Virus record (IMG/VR): IMGVR_UViG_3300018080_000512
Coordinates: 1-27,119 of that record
Origin: a virus
Direction: 5' to 3' (one strand)
Length of the DNA: 27,119 bases
The position numbers were made by a program, and so were the translations under genes. Positions 1-8,364 of this stretch are shown piece by piece. The notes below the pieces were generated by a model. That model did no database searches and was not told where the DNA came from. It saw nothing but the letters and a program-made list of their open reading frames with translations. Positions within the stretch are counted from its first letter, which is position 1. Every line of letters starts with the position of its first letter.

Positions 1-1644
1 CTGATTCAGATCGGTGATGACCGGAACCTCTCCGGTTCCGATCTTGATGTTGCCGTTGTACTTGGAAGTTGAGAAGCTCCATGTCGAGCTGCTCGGGAGA
101 ACCGAGGTCGGTGTCCCCAAGGTGAAGGTGACCTCGCCGCCCGCTGAGGTGTACTCAACCCCAACGGTCCCCGGACTCCCGACAACCTGTCCATCCCGGT
201 TCACCGCAAAGGTCGTCGCGTCAAGCTGAACCAAGGTCCAATCGTTATACCCCGCATCCGGGTTGACGATCACATCGCCTTGAATCGAGGGCGCATCCGG
301 ATCGCTCTGGACCACCCGAGGCACTCGCGTCAGCTGTGTGAAATTGACCGCCTGCACCAGCGACCCACGATCGATATCGAGAATCAGCTTGCTGAGCTGG
401 CTGATCGTGAAGGCACGACCGATCTCGATCTCGCGATAGTCGAGCGCGCCCAGTATCTCGTCGATCACCTTTTGCCGCACCGTAGCACGAGGAATGTCTG
501 TGGTTCGGGTATAGACATCGGCGGCGATGAGGAGCTCGGCGTTCTCGGTTGGCTGCACGTCAACCAGTGCACCGATCAGGGTGAGGTCTTGAAGCGTATT
601 GCGAACCGTATCGATCAATGTATTCGAGGCGCGGCCCCCACCATCCGGAACGATGTAGAGCGCGTACTGCGATCCGATGATCGAAGCGATCGCCGCATCG
701 AATACCCCAGCCACGTTTACCGCGATCGCAAGGAAGTCATCGTCGTTCACGGCCCGCTGTGCAGTCGAGGCCACAAACGGTGCCTGTTCCCGGATCGTAT
801 CGGCATCTGGTCCGTTCGATCCCCCACCGGCCCCCTCGGGATTGTTGACGGTAAACGAGCCGCTGACCGGCCCCACGATCTTCGTAATCGAGTTGGCCGG
901 AGTGTTGCCCGCCTCTCCCGAGGAGCGAATATAGGTCGCAGTGATCCTCGCGCCAGCTGGAGGTGCCGCACCGAACTCGTTATTGCCGAATCGGATCACG
1001 GTGATGTCGGGATCATCATCTTCCGGCCTGCAAATGAAATGCTGGTCTGTCGGAGAGCTATCGAATAGGGTGAAGGGCTGCCGGAGCCATGGCGTACCAC
1101 CCACGGCGATCTCGACAAACTGGTAGGGCGCAAAGGTCTGGGCCAAGCGGTACTCCTGATTCAAGGCTCCGCTGGCCGACTCCGTCAACACCTCTTCAAC
1201 CACCCGCTCCCCTTCGACTGCCGCAACCGTAGCTTGGCCCCCTACAATCTGTGCGCTGTCGATCGTAACGAATTTACGGGGCGGGGTCTCCGCCGTGGTG
1301 CAAACCAAGTACCGGGGAATCTGGGTGATGACGCCGGTCTGGGTAAACAGGAGGTCGGTACTGGCAGCGGAGGGTCCGGGATAGACCCACGGAATCCCTT
1401 GCGCCTGAGAAATCAAATTCTTGACCTGCTGTGCCAGACCCCAGAGGGATTCGAGGAAGTTAATATCTTGCGCGTAGTGGAGGTTATCAACCACCGCAAT
1501 AATTTCCTGAACCAGCAGACGGCCCGGATTCGATTGACTCGTATCCGTGATCTCCGGCAGAAACTCCGACAAGTACCGCTCGAAATCGGCGGTCAGCGTC
1601 GTGTAATCCTTGTTGCTATAACTCAGCTCGCGTCCCAGTGCCAT
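1..1644 (-). CDS. Baseplate wedge protein, gp6 / baseplate-J family (3' end beyond window)
   Basis: Reading the minus strand from an ATG at 1644 gives 548 codons with no stop, exactly in frame to base 1, so the C-terminus is missing. It begins MALGRELSYSNKDYTTLTAD. The middle carries the baseplate-J pattern: an N-terminal wedge part, a strand-rich core (ITVIRFGNNEFGAAPPAGA), then the helical segment STAQRAVNDDDFLAIA typical of J/gp6 proteins, and a C-terminal part with RATVRQKVIDEIL. Proteins of this family (P2 gpJ, Mu gp47, T4 gp6) form the baseplate wedge ring around the hub. The start overlaps the gp25-like stop as TGATG, so translation is probably coupled. A gp25-then-gp6/J order is usual in contractile-tail phages, which supports the call. 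Family assignment is confident; the exact length is unknown. Confidence 0.88.
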   Translation of the reverse strand, partial: MALGRELSYSNKDYTTLTADFERYLSEFLPEITDTSQSNPGRLLVQEIIAVVDNLHYAQDINFLESLWGLAQQVKNLISQAQGIPWVYPGPSAASTDLLFTQTGVITQIPRYLVCTTAETPPRKFVTIDSAQIVGGQATVAAVEGERVVEEVLTESASGALNQEYRLAQTFAPYQFVEIAVGGTPWLRQPFTLFDSSPTDQHFICRPEDDDPDITVIRFGNNEFGAAPPAGARITATYIRSSGEAGNTPANSITKIVGPVSGSFTVNNPEGAGGGSNGPDADTIREQAPFVASTAQRAVNDDDFLAIAVNVAGVFDAAIASIIGSQYALYIVPDGGGRASNTLIDTVRNTLQDLTLIGALVDVQPTENAELLIAADVYTRTTDIPRATVRQKVIDEILGALDYREIEIGRAFTISQLSKLILDIDRGSLVQAVNFTQLTRVPRVVQSDPDAPSIQGDVIVNPDAGYNDWTLVQLDATTFAVNRDGQVVGSPGTVGVEYTSAGGEVTFTLGTPTSVLPSSSTWSFSTSKYNGNIKIGTGEVPVITDLNQ

Positions 1645-2033
1645 CACGGTCTCTCGATCTGAAGGTTAATGGTAGCTTCCTCCCCGGTTGCCCCGACGAG
1701 GAAACGAATCAAGACGGTTGACGTATTGGTAAGCTCGGGATCGTCACTCGGCTCCACGTCGACCTCCACACTCTCGATCCGGACCCGTGGTTCCAACTCG
1801 ATCACTTCACGACGCAGCACAGTCTCCACTTGAACTGCAAAAACCGCGTCTTTTTGGGAAAATACTTTATTGTCTAAGGATGTCCCCTGCGGGTACTGAT
1901 ACATCCACTCGCCTTTCCGATCGCTCAGAATCTGAAACAGATCGGTGGCGAGCGCGTCCACATCGACGGCTTGCTCCAAGTCGCCGTTGGACTGAAAGGT
2001 CAGTGGCCCTTTGAATCCGCGCAAGTATTCCAT
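1644..2033 (-). CDS. Baseplate wedge protein, T4 gp25 / gpW family
   Basis: This 129-aa protein has the length and pattern of the GPW/gp25 family. An N-terminal FKGPLTF segment is followed by a helix with the DALATDLFQILSDRKGEW pattern. After a loop with YPQGTSLDNKVF comes a long helix and the hallmark EPRVRIESVEV strand near residue 80. In T4, gp25 sits at the junction of the wedges with the sheath and helps trigger sheath polymerisation. The ATG at 2033 overlaps the upstream stop as TAATG and no clear ribosome site precedes it, so translation is probably coupled to the 471-aa gene. The next gene, gp6/J-like, overlaps its stop. Identity is confident from the pattern and the neighbour. Confidence 0.88.
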   Translation of the reverse strand: MEYLRGFKGPLTFQSNGDLEQAVDVDALATDLFQILSDRKGEWMYQYPQGTSLDNKVFSQKDAVFAVQVETVLRREVIELEPRVRIESVEVDVEPSDDPELTNTSTVLIRFLVGATGEEATINLQIERP

Positions 2034-3448
2034 TATGCCAGTGCCGAGAAGAAGTTGTCGAAGGGGGCCAGCGAGGGTCCGCCAGCAAGGAATACGGTGC
2101 CGCCGACAAACGCATCAAACTGATCGAACGGCGGTTCATTGAGTGCATTCTGGAACTCGGTGACCCAGCCATCGATCCCGCTGGCAGAGCTCACATAAAC
2201 CGTGTAGATTCCAGTGGCCCCCAACATCACATTGAGCAGGGAAACGATGCGTTGCGACTCGTCGATCAGTTCTTGGAGCCGGGACAGCTTGTCGTCGAGG
2301 CCGTCAATCAGGGCAACCATTGCGTCTTGCGAGTTGGCCCCGGCCCGGAGCGCCTGTACGATCGGCAGCAGATAATTCTCCATCGCCTCGAAGACGAAGG
2401 GGAACAGTTTGTCGAGGTTGAGGGTGGTCCAATCCGGCGGGCTGCTGAACTCGAAATCCGGCGTGAACTGGACAACCAGCCTACCCGGATCGAAGATGTC
2501 GAACGACAAACCAGAAATCGTGCCTGCCTCGTAATCGATTGTGCCACCGTTGACGAACCAACCGCCGCGTCTCCGGAACCCGCCATTGAGGTCGTCGACG
2601 GCCAGACGACTGAACGTGTCGATCCCGAGGAAGTCGCGCACCTGATCGGTCCGTTCCTCCAATAGGGAGAGCTGGCGAACCTCGATCGATCCCGGCTCGA
2701 TGCTGCGTCCATAGTTCAAGGTGTAACCGGAGCCGTTGTCACCGTCGAGCTCTTGGGTCACCACGCTACGGCCCTGATCGAGGGTCGAGGGCATCCCCTT
2801 GCGGAACACCTCGCGCAACCGATTCTCCCAGCGCGCCAGCTCGCGATTGTTCGGCCAGAGGTCGACCAGCTGCACCGCCACGTCGATGAACTCGGCGAGG
2901 CTCGGCGCGCCCACCAAGACAACAACACCGGCTACGTCACCGGTAAACTGGGGCCGCTGGTCGTCGCCGATGTCGGTGAAGCTGCTGATGATCCGTGCCT
3001 TGAACCGCTCCAACGCATTGGTTTCCGGACCTAACAGGTAGCGGTTCCCGAAGTATTGCTTGAACGCCTTGCGGAGCCGGTCCTTGTCGTAGGTCGTAAT
3101 GTTCGGCTGGAACGTGGCACCGGCAGGCAGGAAGAGTCCATCCGGCGTGGTCTCCTCAAAGTTGAGGTTGAACGCGACGAGGTCTTCCAAGCCGAAGTCG
3201 ATTACGGGCAGATAGTAGACACCGGCGGCGCGGAAATCGTTGAAGAAGTCCTCCAGCGCCTGCGCCAGCGCCGAACCGATGTCGGCGACCGGGAGGCCGA
3301 TGAGGAAGGTCTTGGCGAGGTCGAGTCCGTCCCGGATCGTACCGAGGATCGGAGAGAGCACAGCGAAGGCGTCCGAGGCGTCCGTAATCGCATCGGTCAC
3401 TGCGCTCGGCAACAGGTTACCGAGGTTGGCGGATTTCCATTCGGCCAT
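2033..3448 (-). CDS. Unrecognised baseplate-region structural protein (471 aa) with internal duplication
   Basis: I do not recognise this family. The N-terminal 75 residues are helical and hydrophobic (PILGTIRDGLDLAKTFLIGL). A middle part contains Arg-rich and aromatic stretches. Residues about 360 to 410 look like a coiled coil (LDDKLSRLQELIDESQRIV). A short element occurs twice: GVVVLVGAPSLAEF at about 174-187 and GGTVFLAGGPSLAPF near the C-terminus at about 449-463, which suggests an internal duplication. It lies between the spike cluster and gp25 and overlaps gp25 by TAATG, so a virion role in or near the baseplate is inferred from position only. The ATG at 3448 lies three bases after the stop of the 29-aa gene and has no strong ribosome site, which fits coupled translation. 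Confidence 0.7.
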   Translation of the reverse strand: MAEWKSANLGNLLPSAVTDAITDASDAFAVLSPILGTIRDGLDLAKTFLIGLPVADIGSALAQALEDFFNDFRAAGVYYLPVIDFGLEDLVAFNLNFEETTPDGLFLPAGATFQPNITTYDKDRLRKAFKQYFGNRYLLGPETNALERFKARIISSFTDIGDDQRPQFTGDVAGVVVLVGAPSLAEFIDVAVQLVDLWPNNRELARWENRLREVFRKGMPSTLDQGRSVVTQELDGDNGSGYTLNYGRSIEPGSIEVRQLSLLEERTDQVRDFLGIDTFSRLAVDDLNGGFRRRGGWFVNGGTIDYEAGTISGLSFDIFDPGRLVVQFTPDFEFSSPPDWTTLNLDKLFPFVFEAMENYLLPIVQALRAGANSQDAMVALIDGLDDKLSRLQELIDESQRIVSLLNVMLGATGIYTVYVSSASGIDGWVTEFQNALNEPPFDQFDAFVGGTVFLAGGPSLAPFDNFFSALA

Positions 3449-3451
3449 CGT

Positions 3452-3541
3452 TTAGAACAGTGGGAGAATCCACTGGTAGAAAACGTAGCTGAAGACGCCG
3501 AAGCTCACGCATCCAATCGTTGCTTTGGTCTGCCACTTCAT
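3452..3541 (-). CDS. Tiny hydrophobic peptide (29 aa), possible single-pass membrane protein
   Basis: This short frame runs from ATG at 3541 to TAA at 3454-3452. The peptide starts MKWQTKATIG and then has a hydrophobic, aromatic stretch (CVSFGVFSYVFYQWILPLF) long enough to cross a membrane once. The sequence GAGGAGAGCAAG directly precedes the ATG and gives a strong, well-spaced ribosome site. That site overlaps the stop codon of the zinc-ribbon gene. The stop lies three bases before the ATG of the 471-aa gene. The tight fit between two genes and the ribosome site are the evidence that it is translated; no function can be named. It could also act mainly as a coupling leader for the next gene. 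Confidence 0.5.
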   Translation of the reverse strand: MKWQTKATIGCVSFGVFSYVFYQWILPLF

Positions 3542-3551
3542 CTTGCTCTCC

Positions 3552-3674
3552 TCAGTCGCAGCACGACATCAACAGGGTGTTGCATCGTGCGCAGAAAACC
3601 TTGCACTGGACCTGCCTGACCTCGGTCGAACCGCAGACCGGGCAGACCCACTTATCCTTGTCCTGATCCGGCAT
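3552..3674 (-). CDS. Small zinc-ribbon protein (40 aa)
   Basis: An ATG at 3674 opens a 40-residue frame ending in TGA at 3554-3552. The product has a CPVCG knuckle at residues 11-15, a CARC knuckle at about 28-31 and a CC pair near the end (SCCD). It therefore looks like a two-knuckle zinc ribbon. A GGAGAG ribosome site lies about seven bases upstream, inside the end of the 105-aa gene, with which it overlaps by 23 bases. Its stop merges with the ribosome site of the next tiny gene. The cysteine spacing is seen directly; zinc binding is inferred. A structural, regulatory or virion role cannot be told apart. Confidence 0.62.
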   Translation of the reverse strand: MPDQDKDKWVCPVCGSTEVRQVQCKVFCARCNTLLMSCCD

Positions 3675-3969
3675 CCTGTTCTCTCCACTGCATCGCACCC
3701 AGCATCTTCCCGGCCACCACGGTCTTCCCGACCAACTGGGTCTTGTAGGCCACGAGGCCGACGCGGGCCAGTGTCAGGATTCCGGCCACCCGGACCCCCG
3801 GATTCGGGTCGTAGCACCGATCGATCAATTTCTGGACCTCCGGATCGGCTGAAACGGGTGGTTTGGCTTGTTTTCCCGACGCAGGAACCGTTATCGGGCC
3901 TCCGGGCGGCTCGATATACTGCCAACGGGCCGATCGTGGCTTAGAGATGCTCTCCTTGGATTCGGTCAT
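3652..3969 (-). CDS. Hypothetical protein (105 aa) next to the spike genes
   Basis: I do not recognise this protein. It has a basic, Pro-rich, probably disordered N-terminal half (about 1-40) and a helical second half (DPEVQKLIDRCYDPNPGVRV, then GILTLARVGLVAY) that loosely resembles a HEAT-type helical pair. The ATG at 3969 overlaps the stop of the 82-aa gene as ATGA, so translation is likely coupled. Its end overlaps the zinc-ribbon gene by 23 bases. Position suggests a minor tail or baseplate part, but nothing in the sequence proves that. Confidence 0.6.
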   Translation of the reverse strand: MTESKESISKPRSARWQYIEPPGGPITVPASGKQAKPPVSADPEVQKLIDRCYDPNPGVRVAGILTLARVGLVAYKTQLVGKTVVAGKMLGAMQWREQDAGSGQG

Positions 3970-4214
3970 GTGACCAGCCCGTTAGCCAGTGGACCCCCGC
4001 CTGTGGGGCAGGTTCCGACCACCAAACTGTTTGCCACGATATGGGGAACGATGACATTGGCGATCGCGGTGGCAAGCGCGGTTGCAAAAGCAGTCTGCTG
4101 GGCCGCGCTAAATGCCGGATTGTTTGTGTCCGACGGAAACGTCGCCTGAATCTGAGCGAGGATCGCGGGCTGTAATGCCCCGATCAGTGTAGATTCTGAT
4201 CCGGTAAGTGGCAT
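3966..4214 (-). CDS. Small Ala-rich helical protein (82 aa) following the spike gene
   Basis: The frame could be extended upstream into the spike gene, but the ATG at 4214 is preceded by a perfect AGGAGG about five bases away, so this start is chosen. The protein is Ala/Thr/Ile-rich with a long amphipathic helix (AFATALATAIANVIVPHIVA) and a Gly/Pro-rich tail (CPTGGGPLANG). As I recall, short proteins of this kind often follow the spike gene in contractile-tail phages, but I know of no assigned function. It starts eight bases after the spike stop. It does not show the PAAR repeat pattern of a spike tip. Confidence 0.65.
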   Translation of the reverse strand: MPLTGSESTLIGALQPAILAQIQATFPSDTNNPAFSAAQQTAFATALATAIANVIVPHIVANSLVVGTCPTGGGPLANGLVT

Positions 4215-4222
4215 CTCGCCTC

Positions 4223-6082
4223 CTATCCTGTCGGGTTCGCCTTGACATAGGTGCTGCGGCACGGCGTCCAGTTCGGCGGGACGATCCCCAGTGTTGGTGG
4301 ACTCGTCGGCGATCCGGGTGCCGAGCTCGTATGGACATGCGCCAGATACTGGGCGGTGTGCCACGTGGTCCAGATATTGAGCCATGCGGTAAACGCCATG
4401 AAGAAATCGGTCTGGGTCTTCGCCGAGAGGTTGATGTCTTGGCTTACCACGTTCACGGTGTCGGCGGTCAGAGTCGATTCACCCAATGCTTGGTCCATCA
4501 ACAGATCATTGTTGCCGGTGACCAGATGAATGTTCCCGCTGGCGTCCACCTCGATCGTCGCCTTGTTTGCTCCGGCAGGTGTCACATCGATCTTGAGCGT
4601 ACCCGCGTCCTGCGTGAGCTCGAAGTTGCCGGAACCGATGTGCATCAGGATGTCACCGAGCAAGGTCTCCCAGTCGAGGTCGCCCTCGGCGGTCCGCAAC
4701 CGATAGTCACCTTCGGTCATCTGGCGAACCATGTCACCCTGATTGATCCGGATGCGGTGGCTGTTCTTGCGCGCCGCGATCCCCGCAGGCGGAACGACCA
4801 GAGCCGGACCGTACATCAGCAGATCGTAGCTGTAGTCAAGCGCGGTCGGCACGGGATCGGCAACCAGCAACCCGGTCGTCGTGAAGTTCATCGCGCCGCC
4901 GACGCTGTATTGCATATTGCCCATCACGTTCAACACCTGATCGTTGACCACGGTGCCGATGTAGTTGCCGTTGACCGTCTGGTCGAGGTTGCCGCCGATG
5001 TTCATCGTGCGGTCGCCGGAGAAGGTCTCAGACATGCTGCTGAGCTCGATCTCCTTCTTTCCGTTACCGATCTCTAGGATGCGGCGGTTCGCCGCATCGA
5101 ACACGAGCTGGTTGCCCGCGTGGTCGGCCAGCACGATCGGTGTCGGCGACTCACTGTCGATCACGAAGCGATCCCCGTTCGCACCCTCGATCAGGATGCG
5201 CGGCTCCCCCTTGTTCAACCCCAGCTCGATACGTTGGGTCTTCGAGCCTTCGCGATTCTGATTCTGGAGAACGATCCGTTCGTTGCCCCGACTCGCGTCG
5301 AGGAGAATCTCCTGCCCGGCCAAGTCCTTCAACCGAATGTACGATTTACCGGGGACCATCGCGTCCTGTCGCAGCTGGTCACCGCGTAATGCGGAGCGCA
5401 CGCCGCGCTGCTCGATGTTCCCTCGGTTCGGCGCGATCGCGTCTTCTTCGTCGCCCGGTGTCGCGGCGACGCCGCAGCTCATTTCAATGGCTTGCCCTGA
5501 ACGGTCGATGATGTGGAGATACTCTTGACCGTCCCGCTCCTCTGTGAGGATCGTGTGTCCCTTCGTTGTTTTGACGTGGACCGTTCGGGTAGGGATCGAA
5601 TCTTCAAACTCTTCTTCGGCCCCGTCTCGGAAGTAGACATCTTTCGGTGTTTCATTCTGCTGCTCCGGCGGCACCCATGGTGCATTCTCGTCGAACGGTT
5701 CGTCGGGGTCGGTCGTGCGCTTTCCGCTGACCGTTCGCATTTCCTGTGCGAACTGGGGACGGCCACGCCAACCACCCATGACAACCGGATTATTGATGTG
5801 GCCCTTCTCGAACTGAACCCAGACCGTCGATCCGGGAACCATTTGCGCGGCCAACGCACTACCGGAGTCGTAACCGCCGCACCCGAACACATTGATCTCG
5901 GCCCACGGGAGCACTTCCCGCGCCGTCGAGGTTTCGTCCCCATGGATGTCATGAATGCGGACCTGAACCCGGTCCAGACCTTCAGGATCGGCATTGTTCT
6001 CGACCACGCCCCGGTACATCCCGAAGCGGTGATCCTGTAGCTGCTCGATGATCTCTTGAGCGATTTCCCTACGCGAGGCCAC
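4223..6082 (-). CDS. Baseplate central spike, T4 gp5 / gpV-like, no visible lysozyme domain
   Basis: The product is 619 aa from a GTG at 6082. An in-frame ATG at 6139 lies deeper in the hub gene, but GGAGGACGACA sits immediately before the GTG, so that start is preferred. Residues about 22-106 form the OB-fold typical of gp5/gpV (YRGVVENNADPEGLDRVQVR then VWVQFEKGHINNPVVMGGW). There follows a linker and repeated strands (ILLDASRGN, FVIDSESPTPIVLADHAGN). At about 350-401 is a beta-helix-like stretch (MNIGGNLDQTVNGNYIG) expected of the trimeric needle. I see no lysozyme domain between OB-fold and needle, unlike T4 gp5. It overlaps the hub gene by 14 bases, and hub followed by spike is the usual order. 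Confidence 0.87.
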   Translation of the reverse strand: MASRREIAQEIIEQLQDHRFGMYRGVVENNADPEGLDRVQVRIHDIHGDETSTAREVLPWAEINVFGCGGYDSGSALAAQMVPGSTVWVQFEKGHINNPVVMGGWRGRPQFAQEMRTVSGKRTTDPDEPFDENAPWVPPEQQNETPKDVYFRDGAEEEFEDSIPTRTVHVKTTKGHTILTEERDGQEYLHIIDRSGQAIEMSCGVAATPGDEEDAIAPNRGNIEQRGVRSALRGDQLRQDAMVPGKSYIRLKDLAGQEILLDASRGNERIVLQNQNREGSKTQRIELGLNKGEPRILIEGANGDRFVIDSESPTPIVLADHAGNQLVFDAANRRILEIGNGKKEIELSSMSETFSGDRTMNIGGNLDQTVNGNYIGTVVNDQVLNVMGNMQYSVGGAMNFTTTGLLVADPVPTALDYSYDLLMYGPALVVPPAGIAARKNSHRIRINQGDMVRQMTEGDYRLRTAEGDLDWETLLGDILMHIGSGNFELTQDAGTLKIDVTPAGANKATIEVDASGNIHLVTGNNDLLMDQALGESTLTADTVNVVSQDINLSAKTQTDFFMAFTAWLNIWTTWHTAQYLAHVHTSSAPGSPTSPPTLGIVPPNWTPCRSTYVKANPTG

Positions 6083-7487
6083 TGTCGTCCTCCACCAGAC
6101 CGCCGATCTCGTCGAAAAATTTGACTCCGCCCGGCACATCCTCTACGCCACGCGCATGAGCATCGCGGTAGAGGTGGCAGACGACGCGATAATTGGTCGT
6201 GATCTCGTGCAACACTTCTTCGATCATGTAGAGACCCGAGGACCAGTGGATCGCACCGGTACGCGGGATGATGACAATCACTCGAATCAGATCACCGGCC
6301 CGCAACCCGACCGTCCGTTCCGAACCATTCAATTCAAGTGTTGCCTGTACCGCTGTCTGGGCCAACGTCTTCCACCGCCCATATGCCGCCGCTTCCGCCA
6401 ACACCAGATCAATCTTGCTCAACGAGATTTGGGCGGTGCGTGGTGCAGCTTCCTCCTCGGTTAGATCGATTGTCTTGGCGTCCCCGAAGAACAGATCGAA
6501 CAGAGCAGCCGATCCAGTATCGATGGCTTGCCCCAAGATACGACGGCGCAGCTCGGCTCCCCGGCTCTCGAACCGGGCACTGGTTTCGTCCTTGCCTAGT
6601 GAAACGGTTGCAACGCCCTTCCCCAAATATTTACTCATCCGCCCCTTTGCATTTGCCGATGTCGGATTGACCGGAATCGTTAAGGGCCGTTTGCTGATCG
6701 CGTCCCAACCGACAGCGGTGAGTCCGGCTTGCCCAAACCCCCCGAGAATGTCACTTTGAAAATCAGGCTCAAACGAGATCACATCGCTATCCGCTTCGCC
6801 GCGAAGCCATGTGAACGTGGGGACTCCACCAAGCTCGTCGACACGCTTCTGGTACAACCATTCACGGGTGCCGAAACGGATCGTGTCGCCGTTCGGCCCG
6901 TAGTTGACCATGAAGCCGGTCTTCCCGTCCGGGTCTTCGGCGTAAGGCGCGATCTCCTGACGGATGAAGTTCGTGTACGAACCGTAGGGTCGAACCGAAC
7001 CGGTGTAGAGCGGGCTGTCCACCTTGGTTTTCTGAATCCACGAGAGGTCCACGTTCTCGCCAAACAAATCTTTGGCGCACCGCTCCACGACTCGGTGATA
7101 CGGGGTGTCGACAAAGGACCGCTGCGGATTGATCTGCGTGTTGAGCGCACCACCGATCGCATATCCCCGAATACGTGCATCGAGACCGGCGCGGAACGTC
7201 GGCTTGTAATGTTCGAGGGCACAGCGCAATGTGGCACTTGTAATCGGCTGACCCTCAATCAAATAGCCGAACGAGGCAACCAGCAAATTGAATTTGTCGG
7301 TCGGATTGAAATCGAACAGCACGTCTTCGAGACGAGTGTACTCGACATCGTGCAGCAGCATATCGATGTCGTAGCCACCGGCCATCTTGTCGGTAAACGT
7401 GAACTCTCGGATATATTCTGGGGGAATATCCGAGAACGACACATCGTTGATTGTCAGGTTTACCGTTGGGAAGTTGATGTCAGGCAT
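6069..7487 (-). CDS. Baseplate hub protein, T4 gp27 / Mu gp44 / P2 gpD-like
   Basis: This 472-aa protein sits directly before the spike gene and has the size and layout of hub proteins. An N-terminal domain with mixed strands (VNLTINDVSFSDI) is followed by a region with HRVVERCAKDLF and DLSWIQKTK, like the helical and strand parts of gp27/gpD. A C-terminal beta domain carries GLRAGDLIRVIV and SGLYMIEEVLHEITTNYRV, the pattern seen at the end of hub proteins. It would form the trimeric ring between the tail tube and the spike. The ATG at 7487 overlaps the upstream stop as TGATG. The assignment rests on motif pattern, length and position. Confidence 0.78.
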   Translation of the reverse strand: MPDINFPTVNLTINDVSFSDIPPEYIREFTFTDKMAGGYDIDMLLHDVEYTRLEDVLFDFNPTDKFNLLVASFGYLIEGQPITSATLRCALEHYKPTFRAGLDARIRGYAIGGALNTQINPQRSFVDTPYHRVVERCAKDLFGENVDLSWIQKTKVDSPLYTGSVRPYGSYTNFIRQEIAPYAEDPDGKTGFMVNYGPNGDTIRFGTREWLYQKRVDELGGVPTFTWLRGEADSDVISFEPDFQSDILGGFGQAGLTAVGWDAISKRPLTIPVNPTSANAKGRMSKYLGKGVATVSLGKDETSARFESRGAELRRRILGQAIDTGSAALFDLFFGDAKTIDLTEEEAAPRTAQISLSKIDLVLAEAAAYGRWKTLAQTAVQATLELNGSERTVGLRAGDLIRVIVIIPRTGAIHWSSGLYMIEEVLHEITTNYRVVCHLYRDAHARGVEDVPGGVKFFDEIGGLVEDDSGLA

Positions 7488-7858
7488 CAGCCCACCAGCG
7501 TTGTCACGATTCGATTGTACTCCGGGGTCCGCAGACCCCGACCCGCAATCAGCTCGGTAAACGGATCATAGATCAGGTTCTGGGAAAGCACCACCCAGCT
7601 CACCAGATCGGTATTCAGGTAGATCGAACGACACACCAGATCGGACCGACGCTCCTCGGACTGCTTCACCTGATACACCTTGTCCGTTCCGCGTTGAGCG
7701 ATCTCGGGACGCCGCCACGACTCCACGGTCTGGTCATCGTTATACTCGACGACCTCCAAGTCCTTGAATCGGCTCAGGCTGTTGAGCCGAAACAGACGTG
7801 TCCCGGTCCTCCGAAACCGGAGCTCGGGAAACTGATAGTTGATCGGCAGCGCGTTCAA
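7487..7858 (-). CDS. Baseplate protein, T4 gp53 / LysM-like (tail X-like), TTG start
   Basis: The 123-aa product contains DKVYQVKQSEERRSDLVC, SIYLNTDLVSWVVLSQNLI and DPFTEL, then GRGLRTPE. This resembles the gp53/LysM-type modules that hold hub and wedges together. The frame has no ATG at its beginning. A TTG at 7858 overlaps the upstream stop as TTGA and has GGAGAG about five bases before it, so a TTG start is chosen. The gene stands between a tube/hub-initiator-like gene and the hub gene, as the small LysM-like genes of contractile tails do. The first 45 residues are less typical, so the exact T4 equivalence is inferred. Confidence 0.68.
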   Translation of the reverse strand: MNALPINYQFPELRFRRTGTRLFRLNSLSRFKDLEVVEYNDDQTVESWRRPEIAQRGTDKVYQVKQSEERRSDLVCRSIYLNTDLVSWVVLSQNLIYDPFTELIAGRGLRTPEYNRIVTTLVG

Positions 7859-8364
7859 AAGGCTCTCCGAATATCGCTGAAGCTGCGCGGCGTACCGGTC
7901 CGCTCAAAGACAAAGCCCACCTCGATCCGGGCAGGCATGTGATTGATGTCGAACGGTGGCTTTGCGGTCGAGGTGAACTCTTCGATCTTGCCTTCCTCGT
8001 CATAGAAATTGCCAAGCTTGAGGCGGACGCGGTGTGGGCCATCGATGTATGCTCCCGCGTCATAGTCTGGGTACATCAACGATTTGATAAAGGCCCACTG
8101 GTTTACCGCATCCACATAGGAGCCGCCGTCACCGTCAAATGCACTGGCGAGCAGGACAACTCCGTTCAGGATCAACGTATCGGGTCCGGTGAAGCTGTAA
8201 TGCTGGTGTGGACCTTCGCGTCCCCGCACATCGACCTTGTCGTAGGCCGGAGACACGTTGTTGGTCACATCGGTGTAGAAATAGATTTCGAGCACCTCAC
8301 CGGTAACCGTATCGACGAGCAGCGCAAAAGGGTTCTCGGAAAGTGGCGAGCTGATGATGGCCAT
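7855..8364 (-). CDS. Baseplate/tube-initiator-like protein (169 aa)
   Basis: A strand-rich protein beginning MAIISSPLSENPFALLVD. Features such as PDTLILNGVVLLASAFDGD and AVNQWAFIKSLMYPDYDAG resemble the P2 gpU / contractile-injection tube-initiator group, in which a tube-like fold caps the hub. The C-terminal segment GFVFERTGTPRSFSDIR ends the domain. It lies immediately after the tape measure gene (TAATG overlap) and before the gp53-like gene, which is where tube-initiator and LysM proteins are found in many contractile tails. Position is strong evidence for a baseplate-proximal role; the fold is inferred from a weak pattern. Confidence 0.6.
   Translation of the reverse strand: MAIISSPLSENPFALLVDTVTGEVLEIYFYTDVTNNVSPAYDKVDVRGREGPHQHYSFTGPDTLILNGVVLLASAFDGDGGSYVDAVNQWAFIKSLMYPDYDAGAYIDGPHRVRLKLGNFYDEEGKIEEFTSTAKPPFDINHMPARIEVGFVFERTGTPRSFSDIRRAF

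Noticed and set aside
789-824. IREQ-type matches to the processing motif in the gp6/J-like protein, with others in the 188-aa and 76-aa proteins
   Set aside because: The short hxE pattern is common by chance. These copies lack the preceding multi-Arg tract and lie in tail proteins not exposed to the prohead protease.
4215-4385. N-terminal extension of the 82-aa protein
   Set aside because: It overlaps the spike gene out of frame, and AGGAGG directly before 4214 fixes the start.
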